Shown here piece after piece: positions 55,184 to 64,000 of a DNA stretch of 64,000 nt. Below the pieces are notes generated by a model. That model ran no database searches, was not told the origin of the DNA, and worked only from the letters and a program-made list of their open reading frames with translations. A program made the position numbers and the translations under genes. Within the stretch, counting starts at the first letter, position 1. Each line of letters starts with the position of its first letter. The DNA comes from Lentibacter algarum (GTDB lineage: Bacteria > Pseudomonadota > Alphaproteobacteria > Rhodobacterales > Rhodobacteraceae). The stretch is taken from assembly GCF_040580765.1 (NCBI RefSeq), contig NZ_CP158687.1:868001-932000 (forward strand). The letters run 5' to 3'.

Positions 55184-55486
55184 TTATGCTGGCAGATCAC
55201 GCTCAAGGGCTTCGAGTGAGCCTTTGCGCATTTCGCCATCCGCCATGGCGGGCAGTTCAATGTCCATGCATGTGCCCGCGTCAACGAGTGTCCAAGCATT
55301 GCCTTGGTAATCCACTGTTGATGAGCCTGCGCAGGTTGTGCCTGGGCCTGCTGCGCAGTCGTTTTTACCTGCCATTGAAACGCCGAAGCATTTTTCTTTT
55401 TCCATGGCGACAGCTGTTGTTGCGTGGGTTGAGAGGGCTGCGGCGACAGCGCCGACGAGGGCGGCAGATTTGATAAGTTTAGACAT
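55184..55486 (-). CDS. bufA1: Bufferin precursor peptide (DUF2282), BufA1
   Basis: A 100-residue precursor with a long Sec signal (to TTAVA, about residue 27), then the DUF2282 core: [33 protein letters not shown] and [10 protein letters not shown]. Cysteines at 33, 44, 52 and 73 are the residues modified in known bufferins, which chelate copper in the periplasm. An acidic tail follows. The order bufA1-bufB-bufC-bufD is the canonical cluster. GGGAG precedes the start. Confidence 0.92.
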   Translation of the reverse strand: MSKLIKSAALVGAVAAALSTHATTAVAMEKEKCFGVSMAGKNDCAAGPGTTCAGSSTVDYQGNAWTLVDAGTCMDIELPAMADGEMRKGSLEALERDLPA

Positions 55487-55636
55487 TGGGAACTCCCTTT
55501 ACGTTAAAAACGGGCCGCGACAGTGCGGCTTCCTAACGGTAGCTGGGAGGAGGGGGATTGCGCCATTCACGGGCGCGTGTGTCACGAGAAAGAGAGCCAA
55601 CGTGACGCGTTTGGGGGGATTAGGCCCCTGAAAATA

Positions 55637-55670
55637 CAAAAGCAGGCGTTTTTTGTAACGCCTGCTTTTG
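55637..55670 (-). terminator. Terminator of thrS
   Basis: CAAAAGCAGGCGTT (55637-55650) and AACGCCTGCTTTTG (55657-55670) form a perfect 14-bp stem. On the minus strand it is followed by TATTTTC, 17 bp after the thrS stop. It insulates thrS from the bufferin operon. Confidence 0.8.
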
Positions 55671-55687
55671 ATGTTTTGGACCAAATA

Positions 55688-57634
55688 TTACAAAAGATCG
55701 GGGGGCGTAGCTGATTTGGCCAGCGTGCTCACGATTTCATCGAGACTTGTAACACTTGTCTGCTTCTCGCCGAGGCGGCGCACAGTGAGTGTGCGCTCTT
55801 CGACTTCGCGGTGACCGACGGCAAGGATGACGGGCACTTTACCAAGGCTGTGCTCGCGGACCTTGTAGTTGATCTTTTCGTTGCGGATATCCAGCTCGGC
55901 GCGCACGCCCGCGGCCTTGAGCGCGGCGCAGACTTCTGCGGCGTAGTCATCGGCATCAGAGACGATTGTCGCAACAACAACCTGACGCGGGGCAAGCCAG
56001 AAGGGCAGTTTGCCGGCGTGCTCCTCGATCAGAATACCGATGAAACGCTCAAAGCTACCGAGCGTGGCGCGGTGCAGCATCACGGGGCGGTGCTTGTCGC
56101 CATCCTTGCCAATGTAGGTTGCATCGAGGCGTTCTGGCAGAACGAAATCGACCTGATGCGTGCCACATTGCCAGTCACGCCCGATTGCGTCAGTGAGGAC
56201 AAACTCAAGCTTAGGGCCATAGAATGCGCCTTCACCTGGGTTCAGTGTTGGCTCGATTCCTGCGGCGCGGGTGGCTGACAAGAGCGCAGCCTCGGCCTTG
56301 TCCCAGACTTCATCAGAGCCAGCGCGAGCTTCGGGGCGGTCAGAGAATTTGACGGAGAAGCTCTCAAAGCCGAGGTCTTTGTAGATCATCGAGAGGAAAT
56401 TGATGAAATCAGCTGTTTCGCTTTCGATCTGCTCTTCGGTGCAGAAGATATGGCCGTCATCCTGTGTGAAGCCACGGACCCGCATGATGCCGTGGAGCGC
56501 GCCTGAGGGCTCGTAGCGGTTGCAGGAGCCAAATTCGGCCATACGCAGCGGCAAATCACGATAGGATTTAAGGCCCTGATTGAAAATCTGGACGTGACAG
56601 GGGCAGTTCATCGGCTTGAGTGCATTGACCGCTTTTTCGCGGGCGTGCTCTTCATCGACTTCGACGATGAACATGTTTTCCTGATATTTTTCCCAGTGGC
56701 CTGAGGCCTCCCAGAGCTTGCGATCTACGACTTGAGGCGTGTTGACCTCGACATAGCCGCCAGCACGCTGTTGGCGGCGCATATAGTCTTCCAGCGTGGT
56801 GTAGATGGTCCAGCCGTTGGGATGCCAGAAGATCTGGCCGGGGGCCTCTTCCTGCATGTGAAAGAGGTCCATTTCGCGGCCCAATTTGCGGTGATCGCGC
56901 AGGGCGGCTTCTTCGAGCATTGTCAGATAGGCTTTGAGCTTTTCTTTTCCTGTGAAGGCAACGCCATAGATGCGCTGAAGCATCTCGCGTTTGCTGTCAC
57001 CGCGCCAGTAGGCGCCCGCAACGCTCATCAGCTTGAAGGCGTCGGCGGGGAGCTGGCCTGTGTGCTGCAAGTGTGGGCCGCGGCAGAGGTCTTGCCACTC
57101 GCCATGCCAATACATGCGCAGCGGCTCGTCGCCTGGGATGGCGTCGATCAGCTCGACTTTGAAGGGCTCGCCCTTGTCTTTGTAGTGCTGAACAGCTTTG
57201 TCACGCGGCCAGATCTCTGTGCGGACTGTGTCGCGCAGATTGATGATCTCTTTCATCTTTTTTTCGATTGCGCCGAGATCTTCAGGGGTGAAGCTCTCTT
57301 CGCGATCAAAGTCATAATACCAGCCATTGTCGATCACTGGGCCGATTGTCACTTTGACATCAGGCCAAAGCTCTTGCACCGCGCGGGCCATGACGTGAGC
57401 AAAGTCGTGGCGGATCAGCTCGTTGGCCTGATCTTCGTCTTTGAGCGTGTGTATGGCGATGTCGGCATTGGCTTCAATCGGCCAAGCGAGGTCGTAATGC
57501 TCGCCATTTACAGTGGCCGAGATTGCCTTTTTGGCGAGGCTTGTTGAGATATCGGCGGCAACTTCGGCGGCGGTTATGCCTGCGGCGTAGTCGCGTGAAT
57601 TGCCATCGGGAAGGGTCAGGGAAATCTGGCTCAT
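55688..57634 (-). CDS. thrS: Threonyl-tRNA synthetase
   Basis: Charges tRNA-Thr. The 648-residue enzyme has the TGS domain (1-62), the editing domain ([14 protein letters not shown]), and the class II core with [37 protein letters not shown] and [21 protein letters not shown]. The anticodon-binding domain sits at the C-terminus. Full length. Confidence 0.98.
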   Translation of the reverse strand: MSQISLTLPDGNSRDYAAGITAAEVAADISTSLAKKAISATVNGEHYDLAWPIEANADIAIHTLKDEDQANELIRHDFAHVMARAVQELWPDVKVTIGPVIDNGWYYDFDREESFTPEDLGAIEKKMKEIINLRDTVRTEIWPRDKAVQHYKDKGEPFKVELIDAIPGDEPLRMYWHGEWQDLCRGPHLQHTGQLPADAFKLMSVAGAYWRGDSKREMLQRIYGVAFTGKEKLKAYLTMLEEAALRDHRKLGREMDLFHMQEEAPGQIFWHPNGWTIYTTLEDYMRRQQRAGGYVEVNTPQVVDRKLWEASGHWEKYQENMFIVEVDEEHAREKAVNALKPMNCPCHVQIFNQGLKSYRDLPLRMAEFGSCNRYEPSGALHGIMRVRGFTQDDGHIFCTEEQIESETADFINFLSMIYKDLGFESFSVKFSDRPEARAGSDEVWDKAEAALLSATRAAGIEPTLNPGEGAFYGPKLEFVLTDAIGRDWQCGTHQVDFVLPERLDATYIGKDGDKHRPVMLHRATLGSFERFIGILIEEHAGKLPFWLAPRQVVVATIVSDADDYAAEVCAALKAAGVRAELDIRNEKINYKVREHSLGKVPVILAVGHREVEERTLTVRRLGEKQTSVTSLDEIVSTLAKSATPPDLL

Positions 57635-57793
57635 GGCCTAGCTCCTCGTCAGTTTGGCGCCTACGAAAGCGCCCGGTTGCGGGTATGGTTCGCTGGGTAA
57701 GTGCGACACGAGGGCTGAATTGTCAAGCGCAAGCGGGGGGCTTGGCAGGGGAACGGCTCTGAGGCAGAGTGAGGCTGAAGAAGGAGCATTTTC

Positions 57794-58543
57794 ATGAGCC
57801 AAGCCCATTACTTTGACACGCCACAGGGACGCAGGATTGCCTATCACAAAAGCGGCGGGGCGGGGCCTTGTCTTGTGTTTTGTGGTGGGCTCAAGTCAGA
57901 CATGGAAGGCACGAAAGCTGTGCACCTTGAGGCATGGGCCAAGGCGCGGGGCCTTGCTTTTTTGCGGTTTGACTATTCGGGGCATGGCGAAAGCTCGGGC
58001 GCTTTTGAAGACGGCTGCATTGGCGACTGGCATGAGGACACTCTGGCGATCCTTGAGGCGGTGACGGAGGGGCCTTTGTGTGTTGTAGGCTCGTCGATGG
58101 GGGGCTGGCAGGCGCTGCTTCTGGCGCGGGCCATTCCTCGGCGGATCAAGGGGCTTGTGACCATCGCAGCGGCGCCTGATTTCACTGAAGATGGCTATTG
58201 GGCGAATTTCACCGACGCGCAGAAGGCAGAGCTTGAGGCGGTGGGGCATGTGGCGCTGCCTTCAGATTACATGGAACCATATATTATTACCAAGCGGATG
58301 ATTGAGGACGGGCGCACCCATCTGGTTTTGCGTGATCGTCTCGAGCTGCCTTTTCCTGTGCGCTTTTTGCAGGGGACGGCGGATACGGCTGTCAGCGTTG
58401 CGACGGCTGTGCGGCTGCTGGAGCATTCGGAGGGGCCGGATATAAGGCTCAATCTGGTGAAGGATGCGGACCACCGCTTTTCTGATGCAGTTTGTTTGAC
58501 GCTTATAGAGGAGGCGGTTGCAGATGTGATCGCGGCTGCATGA
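57794..58543 (+). CDS. Alpha/beta hydrolase
   Basis: A 249-residue hydrolase with FDYSGHGES, the nucleophile elbow GSSMGGWQ (Ser near 98), the acid in GTADTAVS and the His in DADHRFSD. It resembles ABHD10-like acyl-protein thioesterases or short-chain esterases; substrate unknown. The next hydrolase overlaps it by ATGA. Confidence 0.85.
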   Translation: MSQAHYFDTPQGRRIAYHKSGGAGPCLVFCGGLKSDMEGTKAVHLEAWAKARGLAFLRFDYSGHGESSGAFEDGCIGDWHEDTLAILEAVTEGPLCVVGSSMGGWQALLLARAIPRRIKGLVTIAAAPDFTEDGYWANFTDAQKAELEAVGHVALPSDYMEPYIITKRMIEDGRTHLVLRDRLELPFPVRFLQGTADTAVSVATAVRLLEHSEGPDIRLNLVKDADHRFSDAVCLTLIEEAVADVIAAA

Positions 58544-59520
58544 GACGCTTTGGAAAATGGCTTGGGCGGGCGCTTCTGAGCTGTGCCGCGCTTGGCTCTC
58601 TGCTTTACTTTTTGGGGCCATATGAGCCTGTCGAGACCGATGTGAGCTTTGATCCGCAGCGCTTTGGTGAAGGGGTTGAAGCGTATTTTTCGAGTGTCGA
58701 GAGCGCCTATGACGATATCACGGAGGGGGTGCAAAAGCGTGTGGTCTGGGCCGGAGCGGCGGAAGCGCGCACGCCGCTTTCTGTGCTGTATATCCATGGG
58801 TTTTCAGCAACTTCGGAGGAAATACGGCCTGTGCCTGACCGTGTGGCCACGGCCTTGGGGGCGAATCTCGTTTACACGCGGCTCACGGGCCATGGGCGTG
58901 GCGGGGCAGCTATGGCCGAGGCGAGCGCAGGCGACTGGATGCGCGACACAGCCGAAGCACTCGCCGCGGCGCGGGCTGTTGGGGACGAAGTGATTGTTAT
59001 CTCGACGTCAACAGGGGGCGCTTTGACTGCACTGGCCATGCTAGACCCTGCGATGCGGGAGGGCGTGAAGGGGGCTGTGTTTGTGTCGCCAAACTTTGGG
59101 CTGAAGGACCCTTTGGCATGGGTTTTGACGCTCCCGGCGGCGCGTTTTTTTGTGCCGCTTATTGCGGGTAAGGAACGCTCTTGGGCAGCTGCGAATGCGC
59201 AACAGGAAAAATACTGGAGCACGCGCTACCCGACCGTGGCTGTCTTGCCTATGGCGGCGCTTGTGAAGGAGGCTTTGACGCGTGACTATTCGGGTGTGAC
59301 TGTGCCTGCGTTGTTTCATTACGCTTCTGACGATCAGGTTGTGGATGCGGAAGCGACCGCTAATTTTGCGGCTCATTGGGGCGGGGCTGTGAGCGAGGCT
59401 CTGCTTGCCGACGAGGCGCGCGTGGAAGACAGCCGTCATGTGCTGGCTGGTGATATTGTATCGCCTGAGCAGACAGAAGTATTGTCTGGCATAATATTAA
59501 ATTGGATCAATGATTTGTGA
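58540..59520 (+). CDS. Membrane-anchored alpha/beta hydrolase
   Basis: A 326-residue hydrolase with an N-terminal membrane anchor (LLSCAALGSLLYFLG). Motifs: YIHGFSATSEE, TRLTGHGRGG, STSTGG as the nucleophile elbow, ASDDQVVD, and DSRHVLAGD for the His. It is a lysophospholipase/monoglyceride-lipase-like enzyme of unknown substrate, coupled to the hydrolase upstream. Start 58540 keeps the anchor; the frame extends to 58492. Confidence 0.85.
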   Translation: MRRFGKWLGRALLSCAALGSLLYFLGPYEPVETDVSFDPQRFGEGVEAYFSSVESAYDDITEGVQKRVVWAGAAEARTPLSVLYIHGFSATSEEIRPVPDRVATALGANLVYTRLTGHGRGGAAMAEASAGDWMRDTAEALAAARAVGDEVIVISTSTGGALTALAMLDPAMREGVKGAVFVSPNFGLKDPLAWVLTLPAARFFVPLIAGKERSWAAANAQQEKYWSTRYPTVAVLPMAALVKEALTRDYSGVTVPALFHYASDDQVVDAEATANFAAHWGGAVSEALLADEARVEDSRHVLAGDIVSPEQTEVLSGIILNWINDL

Positions 59521-59571
59521 AGTAATATTTATGTGGATAAGCTGTGGAAAAATACTCAGAGAGTGGGCTGT

Positions 59572-60216
59572 ATGATGCGACGCCCGCAAAGCATGTGGAG
59601 CCTTGAGACGCTGGGCCGCGTGAAGCTTTCCAAGTATTTCTACATGCGAGAATTTCTTTACTCTGAGATCGCCAATATCAATGGTTTGCAGAATATTCCT
59701 GATGACCCTGATCTGGCTGTCGCCAATGGGCGGGCGTTTTGTAGCGCGTTGCTTGACCCGCTGGAAGAAACGTTTGGCCGCGTGGCGCTGCGTTCAGGAT
59801 ATCGTTCGGCGGCGCTCAACCAGTTTGGCAATGAAAACAAGCTGAATTGTGCGCGCAACGACTTTCCGCAGGAGTGCCATATCTGGGATCGTGGCCAAGG
59901 CGCTGAGGCGGTCGCGGGGGCCAGCGTTGTGATCCCTTGGTTTGCAGAGCAGTATGAAAGTGGTCGTGATTACAGGGATTTAGCCTATTGGATCCATGAC
60001 CATTTGGCCTATTCGGAGCTGTGGTTTTTTCCAAAGCTCTGCGCTTTTAATATCAGTTGGCGTCCGATGCCCTGGCGGATGATTTCGAGCTATATCACGC
60101 CTCAAGGAGGGCGGCGCGGCACGCTTGTAAAGCGGGGTAGTGAACCTGAAGAGAGCTTGGCCCAGCGGCAGGCGCGATACGCGGATTTTCCGCCCTTTCG
60201 TGGACTTGTGATTTGA
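59572..60216 (+). CDS. Peptidase M15-like protein, probably divergent
   Basis: A 214-residue protein with an M15A-like pattern: FYMREFLYSEIANINGLQNIPDDPD, then LLDPLEETFGRVALRSGYRSAALNQFGNEN. True M15 enzymes have SxHxxGxAxD; here the equivalent segment (CHIWDRGQGAEAVAG) is altered, so zinc peptidase activity is doubtful. The start is uncertain (59572 or 59533). Confidence 0.65.
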   Translation: MMRRPQSMWSLETLGRVKLSKYFYMREFLYSEIANINGLQNIPDDPDLAVANGRAFCSALLDPLEETFGRVALRSGYRSAALNQFGNENKLNCARNDFPQECHIWDRGQGAEAVAGASVVIPWFAEQYESGRDYRDLAYWIHDHLAYSELWFFPKLCAFNISWRPMPWRMISSYITPQGGRRGTLVKRGSEPEESLAQRQARYADFPPFRGLVI

Positions 60217-60270
60217 GCGGTTGACCTTGGCAGGACTTCTGCCAATCTGCGGCCAGAAGGAGCCAGCCCT

Positions 60271-60984
60271 ATGCGCGAGCCGTTGTTGTTTATCCCTGGT
60301 ATGATGTGTGATGCGCGGCTTTTTCAGCCACAAATTGAGCATTTCAGCCGCACTCATAATGTGATGGTGGCCTGTACGACAGAAGGCGAGCGTATAGAGG
60401 AGATCGCCTCTACGATCCTGTCTGATGCACCCCAGAAATTTGCGCTGGCAGGGCTATCGATGGGGGGGATTATTGCCATGGAAATCTTGCGCCGCGCGCC
60501 TGAGCGGGTGATGCGCATTTGCTTGATGGACACCAATCCGCTGGCAGAAACGCCACAATCGGCGGCTGGGTATGAGCCGATGATTGTCGGGATCAAGTCG
60601 GGCCGGATGATGGATGTGATCCGTGGGTTTTTGAAGCCTGAGTTCCTTGCGCCTGGCCCAATGCGGCCTGTTGTGCTCACTGCAGTGCGCGATATGGCGG
60701 AGAGCTTGGGTCCTGAAGTTTTCTTGCGTCAGATCAAAGCCTTACAACGGAGGCGAGATCAGCAAGCTGTGCTGCGCAAGGCGAAAGTGCCTGCGCTTGT
60801 GGTCTGTGGAGCCTATGACGGGCTGACTCCAGTCAAGCGGCATGAATTTATGGCCGAGCTGATCCCTTATGCGAAGCTCGCGGTGCTGCAGGATGCAGGG
60901 CATTTGCCCACGCTGGAATCAGCTGATCAGGTCAATGCTTTGCTTACAGAGTGGCTGCGCCAGCCATATGTGTTGCGCAGTTAA
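60271..60984 (+). CDS. Alpha/beta hydrolase
   Basis: A 237-residue hydrolase with FIPGMMCDARLF, the elbow GLSMGGIIAME (Ser near 71), CGAYDGLTP and DAGHLPTLESADQ. It resembles carboxylic-ester hydrolases of catabolic pathways. Third hydrolase in a row on this strand. Its stop overlaps that of the convergent gene. Confidence 0.85.
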   Translation: MREPLLFIPGMMCDARLFQPQIEHFSRTHNVMVACTTEGERIEEIASTILSDAPQKFALAGLSMGGIIAMEILRRAPERVMRICLMDTNPLAETPQSAAGYEPMIVGIKSGRMMDVIRGFLKPEFLAPGPMRPVVLTAVRDMAESLGPEVFLRQIKALQRRRDQQAVLRKAKVPALVVCGAYDGLTPVKRHEFMAELIPYAKLAVLQDAGHLPTLESADQVNALLTEWLRQPYVLRS

Positions 60985-61781
60985 AAGAGGCGTCCCCATG
61001 TGCCGCCGAGGGGGCGTGTTACTGCGCCTGTGCCAAGCTTGAAGCGGGCGAGGTTTGCGCCGCTATCTGTATCAACGAGGCCCAGTTCCATCTCTGATAT
61101 GCGGTATGCGGGCAGCTCCTGAAAGGCTTTCCACATGAGCAGCCAATGCGCGCCCATCTTGCGCGCGTCGGGGCTCGTGTAGCCGATATGATAGGTGGCG
61201 CGCGGACCGTGCAAGGCAAAGAGCATAGCGGCGCGAGGTGCTCCCGGCCCGTTGAGGGAGAACAGGCGCAAACTCTTTGGGCTTGCGGCGCTGAGGGCGC
61301 AGGTTAGGGCCGAAGGATAGCAACGAAAGCGGCGTGTGCGGGCTTGAGCCGCCTCGGCTTCAAGCAACCAAGCGTCACGCTCAGGATCGAAGGCGCGGTG
61401 CGTCAGCGTTATGTGCTTGGGGCGCTCGGCCTCAAAGCGCTCAAGGCTACGCCGCCACTTGGGCTGCATGGCGGCGCGCTGAATGACGGGGTCGGGCGAC
61501 AAGGGCAAGCTGGCGATATGAGCGGGCTTGATGAGCTGTCGGTAGCCGTACTGCCGTAGGGCGGGGTGGGCGCTTTCAGCATTGATGATACGGATGCGTT
61601 TTTTGGCGAGCTCTGCATAGGTTTCGGGAGCGTCATGCGGGCGCGTGGCAAGTGAGAGGCCAAAGCGGCGCAGGGCAAAGACCGACCCTGTCGGCATGGC
61701 AAGCCGCTGTGGTGGACGCCCCAAAAGGGCTAGTGCACCATTGAAAAGCTCGGATTGTTGGAAGGAATGTGCCTCTATCAT
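60981..61781 (-). CDS. FemAB/GNAT-like acyltransferase
   Basis: A 266-residue protein. AMQPKWRRSLERFEAE, LFALHGPRATYHIGYTSPDARKMGAHWLLMWKAFQELP and MELGLVDTDSGANLARFKLGTGA are typical of the FemAB/GNAT fold (the region near ~175-260 holds the acyl-CoA-like site). Acceptor unknown. Upstream, TTAACCAT at 61812-61819 (minus strand) could be a CtrA half-site. Confidence 0.7.
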   Translation of the reverse strand: MIEAHSFQQSELFNGALALLGRPPQRLAMPTGSVFALRRFGLSLATRPHDAPETYAELAKKRIRIINAESAHPALRQYGYRQLIKPAHIASLPLSPDPVIQRAAMQPKWRRSLERFEAERPKHITLTHRAFDPERDAWLLEAEAAQARTRRFRCYPSALTCALSAASPKSLRLFSLNGPGAPRAAMLFALHGPRATYHIGYTSPDARKMGAHWLLMWKAFQELPAYRISEMELGLVDTDSGANLARFKLGTGAVTRPLGGTWGRLF

Positions 61782-61828
61782 GGCGCCGTTAAGCCAAAAG
61801 AAACCTAAATCATGGTTAACATCGCACT

Positions 61829-61966
61829 ATGAGACGGAAAAACACAGTTTTTGGCCAAGATTTGCCAGCCCCGCGGCTAACCTCGCTTGGGGCAGCGCTG
61901 CTGGCTTTGGCCATTGCGCTGCCTTGTGGCGTGGTGTTGAGCTTGCTCGACTGGCTGGTCTTTTAG
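61829..61966 (+). CDS. Small membrane protein, possible
   Basis: A 45-codon frame, MRRKNTVFGQDLPAPRLTSL then one hydrophobic helix (GAALLALAIALPCGVVLSLL) and DWLVF. No good ribosome site, but the codon choice and a clean membrane segment suggest a real gene. It overlaps the phaZ 3' end by 4 bp. I recognise no family. Confidence 0.4.
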   Translation: MRRKNTVFGQDLPAPRLTSLGAALLALAIALPCGVVLSLLDWLVF

Positions 61967-63249
61967 GCTGCGTTGGTGTTTGCGGCTTTTTTGCCAGCCT
62001 TTTTGGGCTTGGCAGGGGCTGCTGAATTCTCATCAATGAAGTTAAGCACGAGCGGGCGGATATTATTGCGCCAGCTTTTACCTGCGAAGATGCCATAGTG
62101 GCCAGCGCCTGGCTCTACGTGTGAGGCTTTTTTGCTGTCGGGCAGGCCTGTGCAAAGGGCAAGCGCAGCAATGCATTGTCCTGGGGCCGAAATATCGTCC
62201 TTCTCGCCTTCGACGGTTTTGATGGCGACTGTGGTGATCTTACCCATATCGACTTTGTGACCCGCGACGACAAATTCGTTTTTGGCGATTTCGCGCTCTT
62301 TGAAGATGCGGTCGACGGTCGACAGATAGAATTCTGCAGTCATGTCCATGACAGCGAGATATTCGTCGTAGAATTTGTTGTGTTTGTCATTGTCGCCAGC
62401 CTTGTCTTTGGCGACGCGGGCAATCTGATCGGAGAAGGCTTTGGCGTGTTTCTCGGCGTTCATGGAGATAAAGGAGGTGAGCTGCAGAAGGCCTGGATAA
62501 ACCTTGCGGCCAACGCCTTTATATTTGAAGCCGACCCGCTGGATCATGCTTTCTTCGAGTTGGCCCATTGTGACACGGCGGCCAAAGTCTGTGACGTCTG
62601 TGGGCGTTGCATCGGGGTCAACGGGGCCGCCAATGAGCGTGAGCGAGCGGGGCTGCGCTTCGGGCTCTTTCTCGGCGAGATAGGCTGTGGCCGCGAGTGT
62701 GAGGGGGACAGGCTGGCACACGGCGATCACATGCGTGTCGGGGCCAAGTTTTTTCATGAAGTCAACAAGATAGAGGGTGTAGTCCTCAATATCAAACTTG
62801 CCTTCTGAGACCGGAATGTCGCGGGCATTGTGCCAATCTGTGATGTAGACTTCACAGTCGCGGATCAGGCTCTTTACGGTGGAGCGCAGGAGCGTGGCAT
62901 AATGGCCAGACATTGGGGCAACGATGAGCACCTTGCGGGGCGCTTTTTCACGGCCTGTCACGTTAAAGTGGATCAGATCGCCAAAGGCGCCTTCGACAAT
63001 TTTCTCGACTTTGACGAGGTGATCTTTGCCATCGTCGCAGGTGAAAGTGTCAATGCCCCAGTCAGGCTTGGCGATCATGCGTTCGAAGCTGCGCTCTGTC
63101 ACTTCGCCCCAAGCGGCGAGCCACTGAAAAGCAGGGTTTGGCGCGAGAGCAAAAGCGGGGTAGGATGCAAAGGATTGGGCGGTTGCGCCGAACCATTGGT
63201 TGGCATTGCGAAACGATTCCATGAAGTCGTAGCTGGCCATATAGCGCAT
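61963..63249 (-). CDS. phaZ: Intracellular polyhydroxyalkanoate depolymerase
   Basis: Breaks down stored polyhydroxyalkanoate granules. The 428-residue protein has the PhaZ pattern: YITDWHNARDIP, AVCQPVPLTL with the Cys nucleophile of the intracellular type, and PGAGHYGIFAGKSWR with the His. A lysine/alanine-rich tail ends it. Start 63249 has AAAGGA 7 bp upstream. Divergent from phaC. Confidence 0.94.
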   Translation of the reverse strand: MRYMASYDFMESFRNANQWFGATAQSFASYPAFALAPNPAFQWLAAWGEVTERSFERMIAKPDWGIDTFTCDDGKDHLVKVEKIVEGAFGDLIHFNVTGREKAPRKVLIVAPMSGHYATLLRSTVKSLIRDCEVYITDWHNARDIPVSEGKFDIEDYTLYLVDFMKKLGPDTHVIAVCQPVPLTLAATAYLAEKEPEAQPRSLTLIGGPVDPDATPTDVTDFGRRVTMGQLEESMIQRVGFKYKGVGRKVYPGLLQLTSFISMNAEKHAKAFSDQIARVAKDKAGDNDKHNKFYDEYLAVMDMTAEFYLSTVDRIFKEREIAKNEFVVAGHKVDMGKITTVAIKTVEGEKDDISAPGQCIAALALCTGLPDSKKASHVEPGAGHYGIFAGKSWRNNIRPLVLNFIDENSAAPAKPKKAGKKAANTNAA

Positions 63250-63328
63250 GTGGGCGTCCTTTGTTTCTTGTGTGCTGACCTAGGGTAAGTCACTTCGTCG
63301 CGTTGTTAAGATCGTGGTAATAATTATG

Positions 63329-63339
63329 CTGCATTGCAG
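63329..63339. promoter_or_regulatory. PhaR-type operator between phaZ and phaC
   Basis: CTGCATTGCAG is a perfect CTGC-N3-GCAG dyad. PhaR of Paracoccus denitrificans binds CTGC-N3/4-GCAG sites near pha genes. It lies 26 bp before phaC, where it could control both divergent genes in response to PHA. Confidence 0.6.
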
Positions 63340-63364
63340 AAAAAGATAGGGGAATTTTGTTAAG

Positions 63365-64000
63365 ATGACAACAAAAGATGATGTCTCGAGTGAAAATCTT
63401 GACAAAATGCAAGCTAATTTGCAGCGGGTTGAGGCGCTTACAGAGCGATTGATGCTGGCGATTAGCGGACGAAAAGCTGTGAATCCGACCCTGAGTGGTC
63501 CGGGAACTGAGCTTTATGCGCAGGCTGCTGTGAATTATTGGGCTGAAATGGTCGAGAATCCTAAGCGGATTTATGAGCATCAGCTTGAATATTGGGGCAG
63601 ATCTGTTCAGCATTTTGTCGCAGCTCAAGAAGCGTTCGCCACTGAAGGCTTCAAGGCGCCCGCAGATCACACAGGGGCTGACAAGCGTTTTGGCAACCCT
63701 TTGTGGCAGACGCATCCGTATTTTAACTTTGTGAAGCAGCAATACCTGATCAATTCAGACGCAATCCGTAAGGCTGTTGAAGATGTTGAGGATATGGACC
63801 CCAAAGACAAACGGCGGCTGAATTACTTCTCTGAGCAGATTATTGCGATGATGGCTCCTAGCAATTTCCTCGGGACGAACCCTGACGCGCTGGAGCGGGC
63901 CGTGCAGACGGAAGGCGAGAGCCTTGTGCGCGGGCTTGAGAACCTTGTGGCTGATATGGAAGCAAATGACGGCGAGCTTCTGGTCAAGCTCTGTGACGAG
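63365..64000 (+). CDS. phaC: Polyhydroxyalkanoate synthase, class I, N-terminal part
   Basis: Polymerises 3-hydroxyacyl-CoA into PHA. The 212 residues in the window are the N-terminal domain: NYWAEMVENPKRIYEHQLEYWGRSVQHF, KRFGNPLWQTHPYFNFVKQQYLINSDAI, and RLNYFSEQIIAMMAPSNFLGTNPDAL, all strongly typical of class I PhaC. The catalytic Cys lies beyond the right edge. Confidence 0.95.
   Translation, partial: MTTKDDVSSENLDKMQANLQRVEALTERLMLAISGRKAVNPTLSGPGTELYAQAAVNYWAEMVENPKRIYEHQLEYWGRSVQHFVAAQEAFATEGFKAPADHTGADKRFGNPLWQTHPYFNFVKQQYLINSDAIRKAVEDVEDMDPKDKRRLNYFSEQIIAMMAPSNFLGTNPDALERAVQTEGESLVRGLENLVADMEANDGELLVKLCDE

Overview
The window looks like a chromosomal segment of a marine alphaproteobacterium of the Roseobacter/Rhodobacteraceae type. 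The evidence is a division/cell-wall cluster with a long mraZ leader, a DUF1127 gene followed by CCTCCTCCC-loop hairpins (the CcsR or 'cuckoo' RNA arrangement known from Rhodobacter), divergent phaZ and phaC, a LuxI-type synthase, and many ATGA-coupled genes in moderately GC-rich DNA. It is mostly core genome. I see no insertion sequence, CRISPR array, rRNA or convincing tRNA.

Layout. 1-7.2 kb: pyruvate carboxylase (5' part of the gene only), two tandem BLUF photoreceptor genes, an FMN alpha-hydroxyacid dehydrogenase, a UvrD/PcrA helicase, then DUF1127 with its small RNA. 7.4-18.2 kb: an Mrp-type ATPase, MraZ boxes, an UpsM-like leader with a strong attenuator hairpin, and mraZ-rsmH-ftsL-ftsI-murE-murF-mraY-murD. 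The usual next gene, ftsW, is not in the window. 18.2-23.5 kb: a lipoprotein with an HEATH motif, a phased GTGCAC repeat element, an AT-rich PIN-like gene coupled to parE, an HpaR-type MarR regulator, and a LuxI-family acyl-homoserine-lactone synthase with a perfect operator-like dyad between the two. 23.5-31.7 kb: a CocE-type hydrolase, a peptide-type ABC transporter and a phosphodiesterase.

31.9-40.1 kb: a complete type I secretion locus, with a 1060-residue Ig-repeat adhesin, TolC-like lipoprotein, ABC exporter and HlyD. 40.1-48.2 kb: PlsC-type acyltransferase, MATE efflux pump, DUF3047 protein, aspartate aminotransferase, XRE regulator, SdhE, an LdtR-like MarR regulator, tandem DUF1194 proteins and glyoxalase I. 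48.2-50.7 kb: a Slam (DUF560, type XI secretion) barrel next to a surface-lipoprotein candidate. A 7-bp tandem duplication in the Slam gene throws its last strand out of frame. 50.9-57.6 kb: thyX, a small secreted protein, a cold-shock protein, an ArsC-like protein, a bufferin (bufABCD) copper-peptide cluster, and thrS. 57.8-64 kb: three alpha/beta hydrolases, an M15-like protein, a FemAB/GNAT-like protein, and the PHA genes phaZ and phaC (partial) with a PhaR-type operator between them.

The points most worth following up are the Slam frameshift, the phased GTGCAC element present twice, the orphan luxI with its MarR partner and dyad, the DUF1127/CcsR RNA, the mraZ leader, and the PIN-like gene fused to the parE transcription unit.
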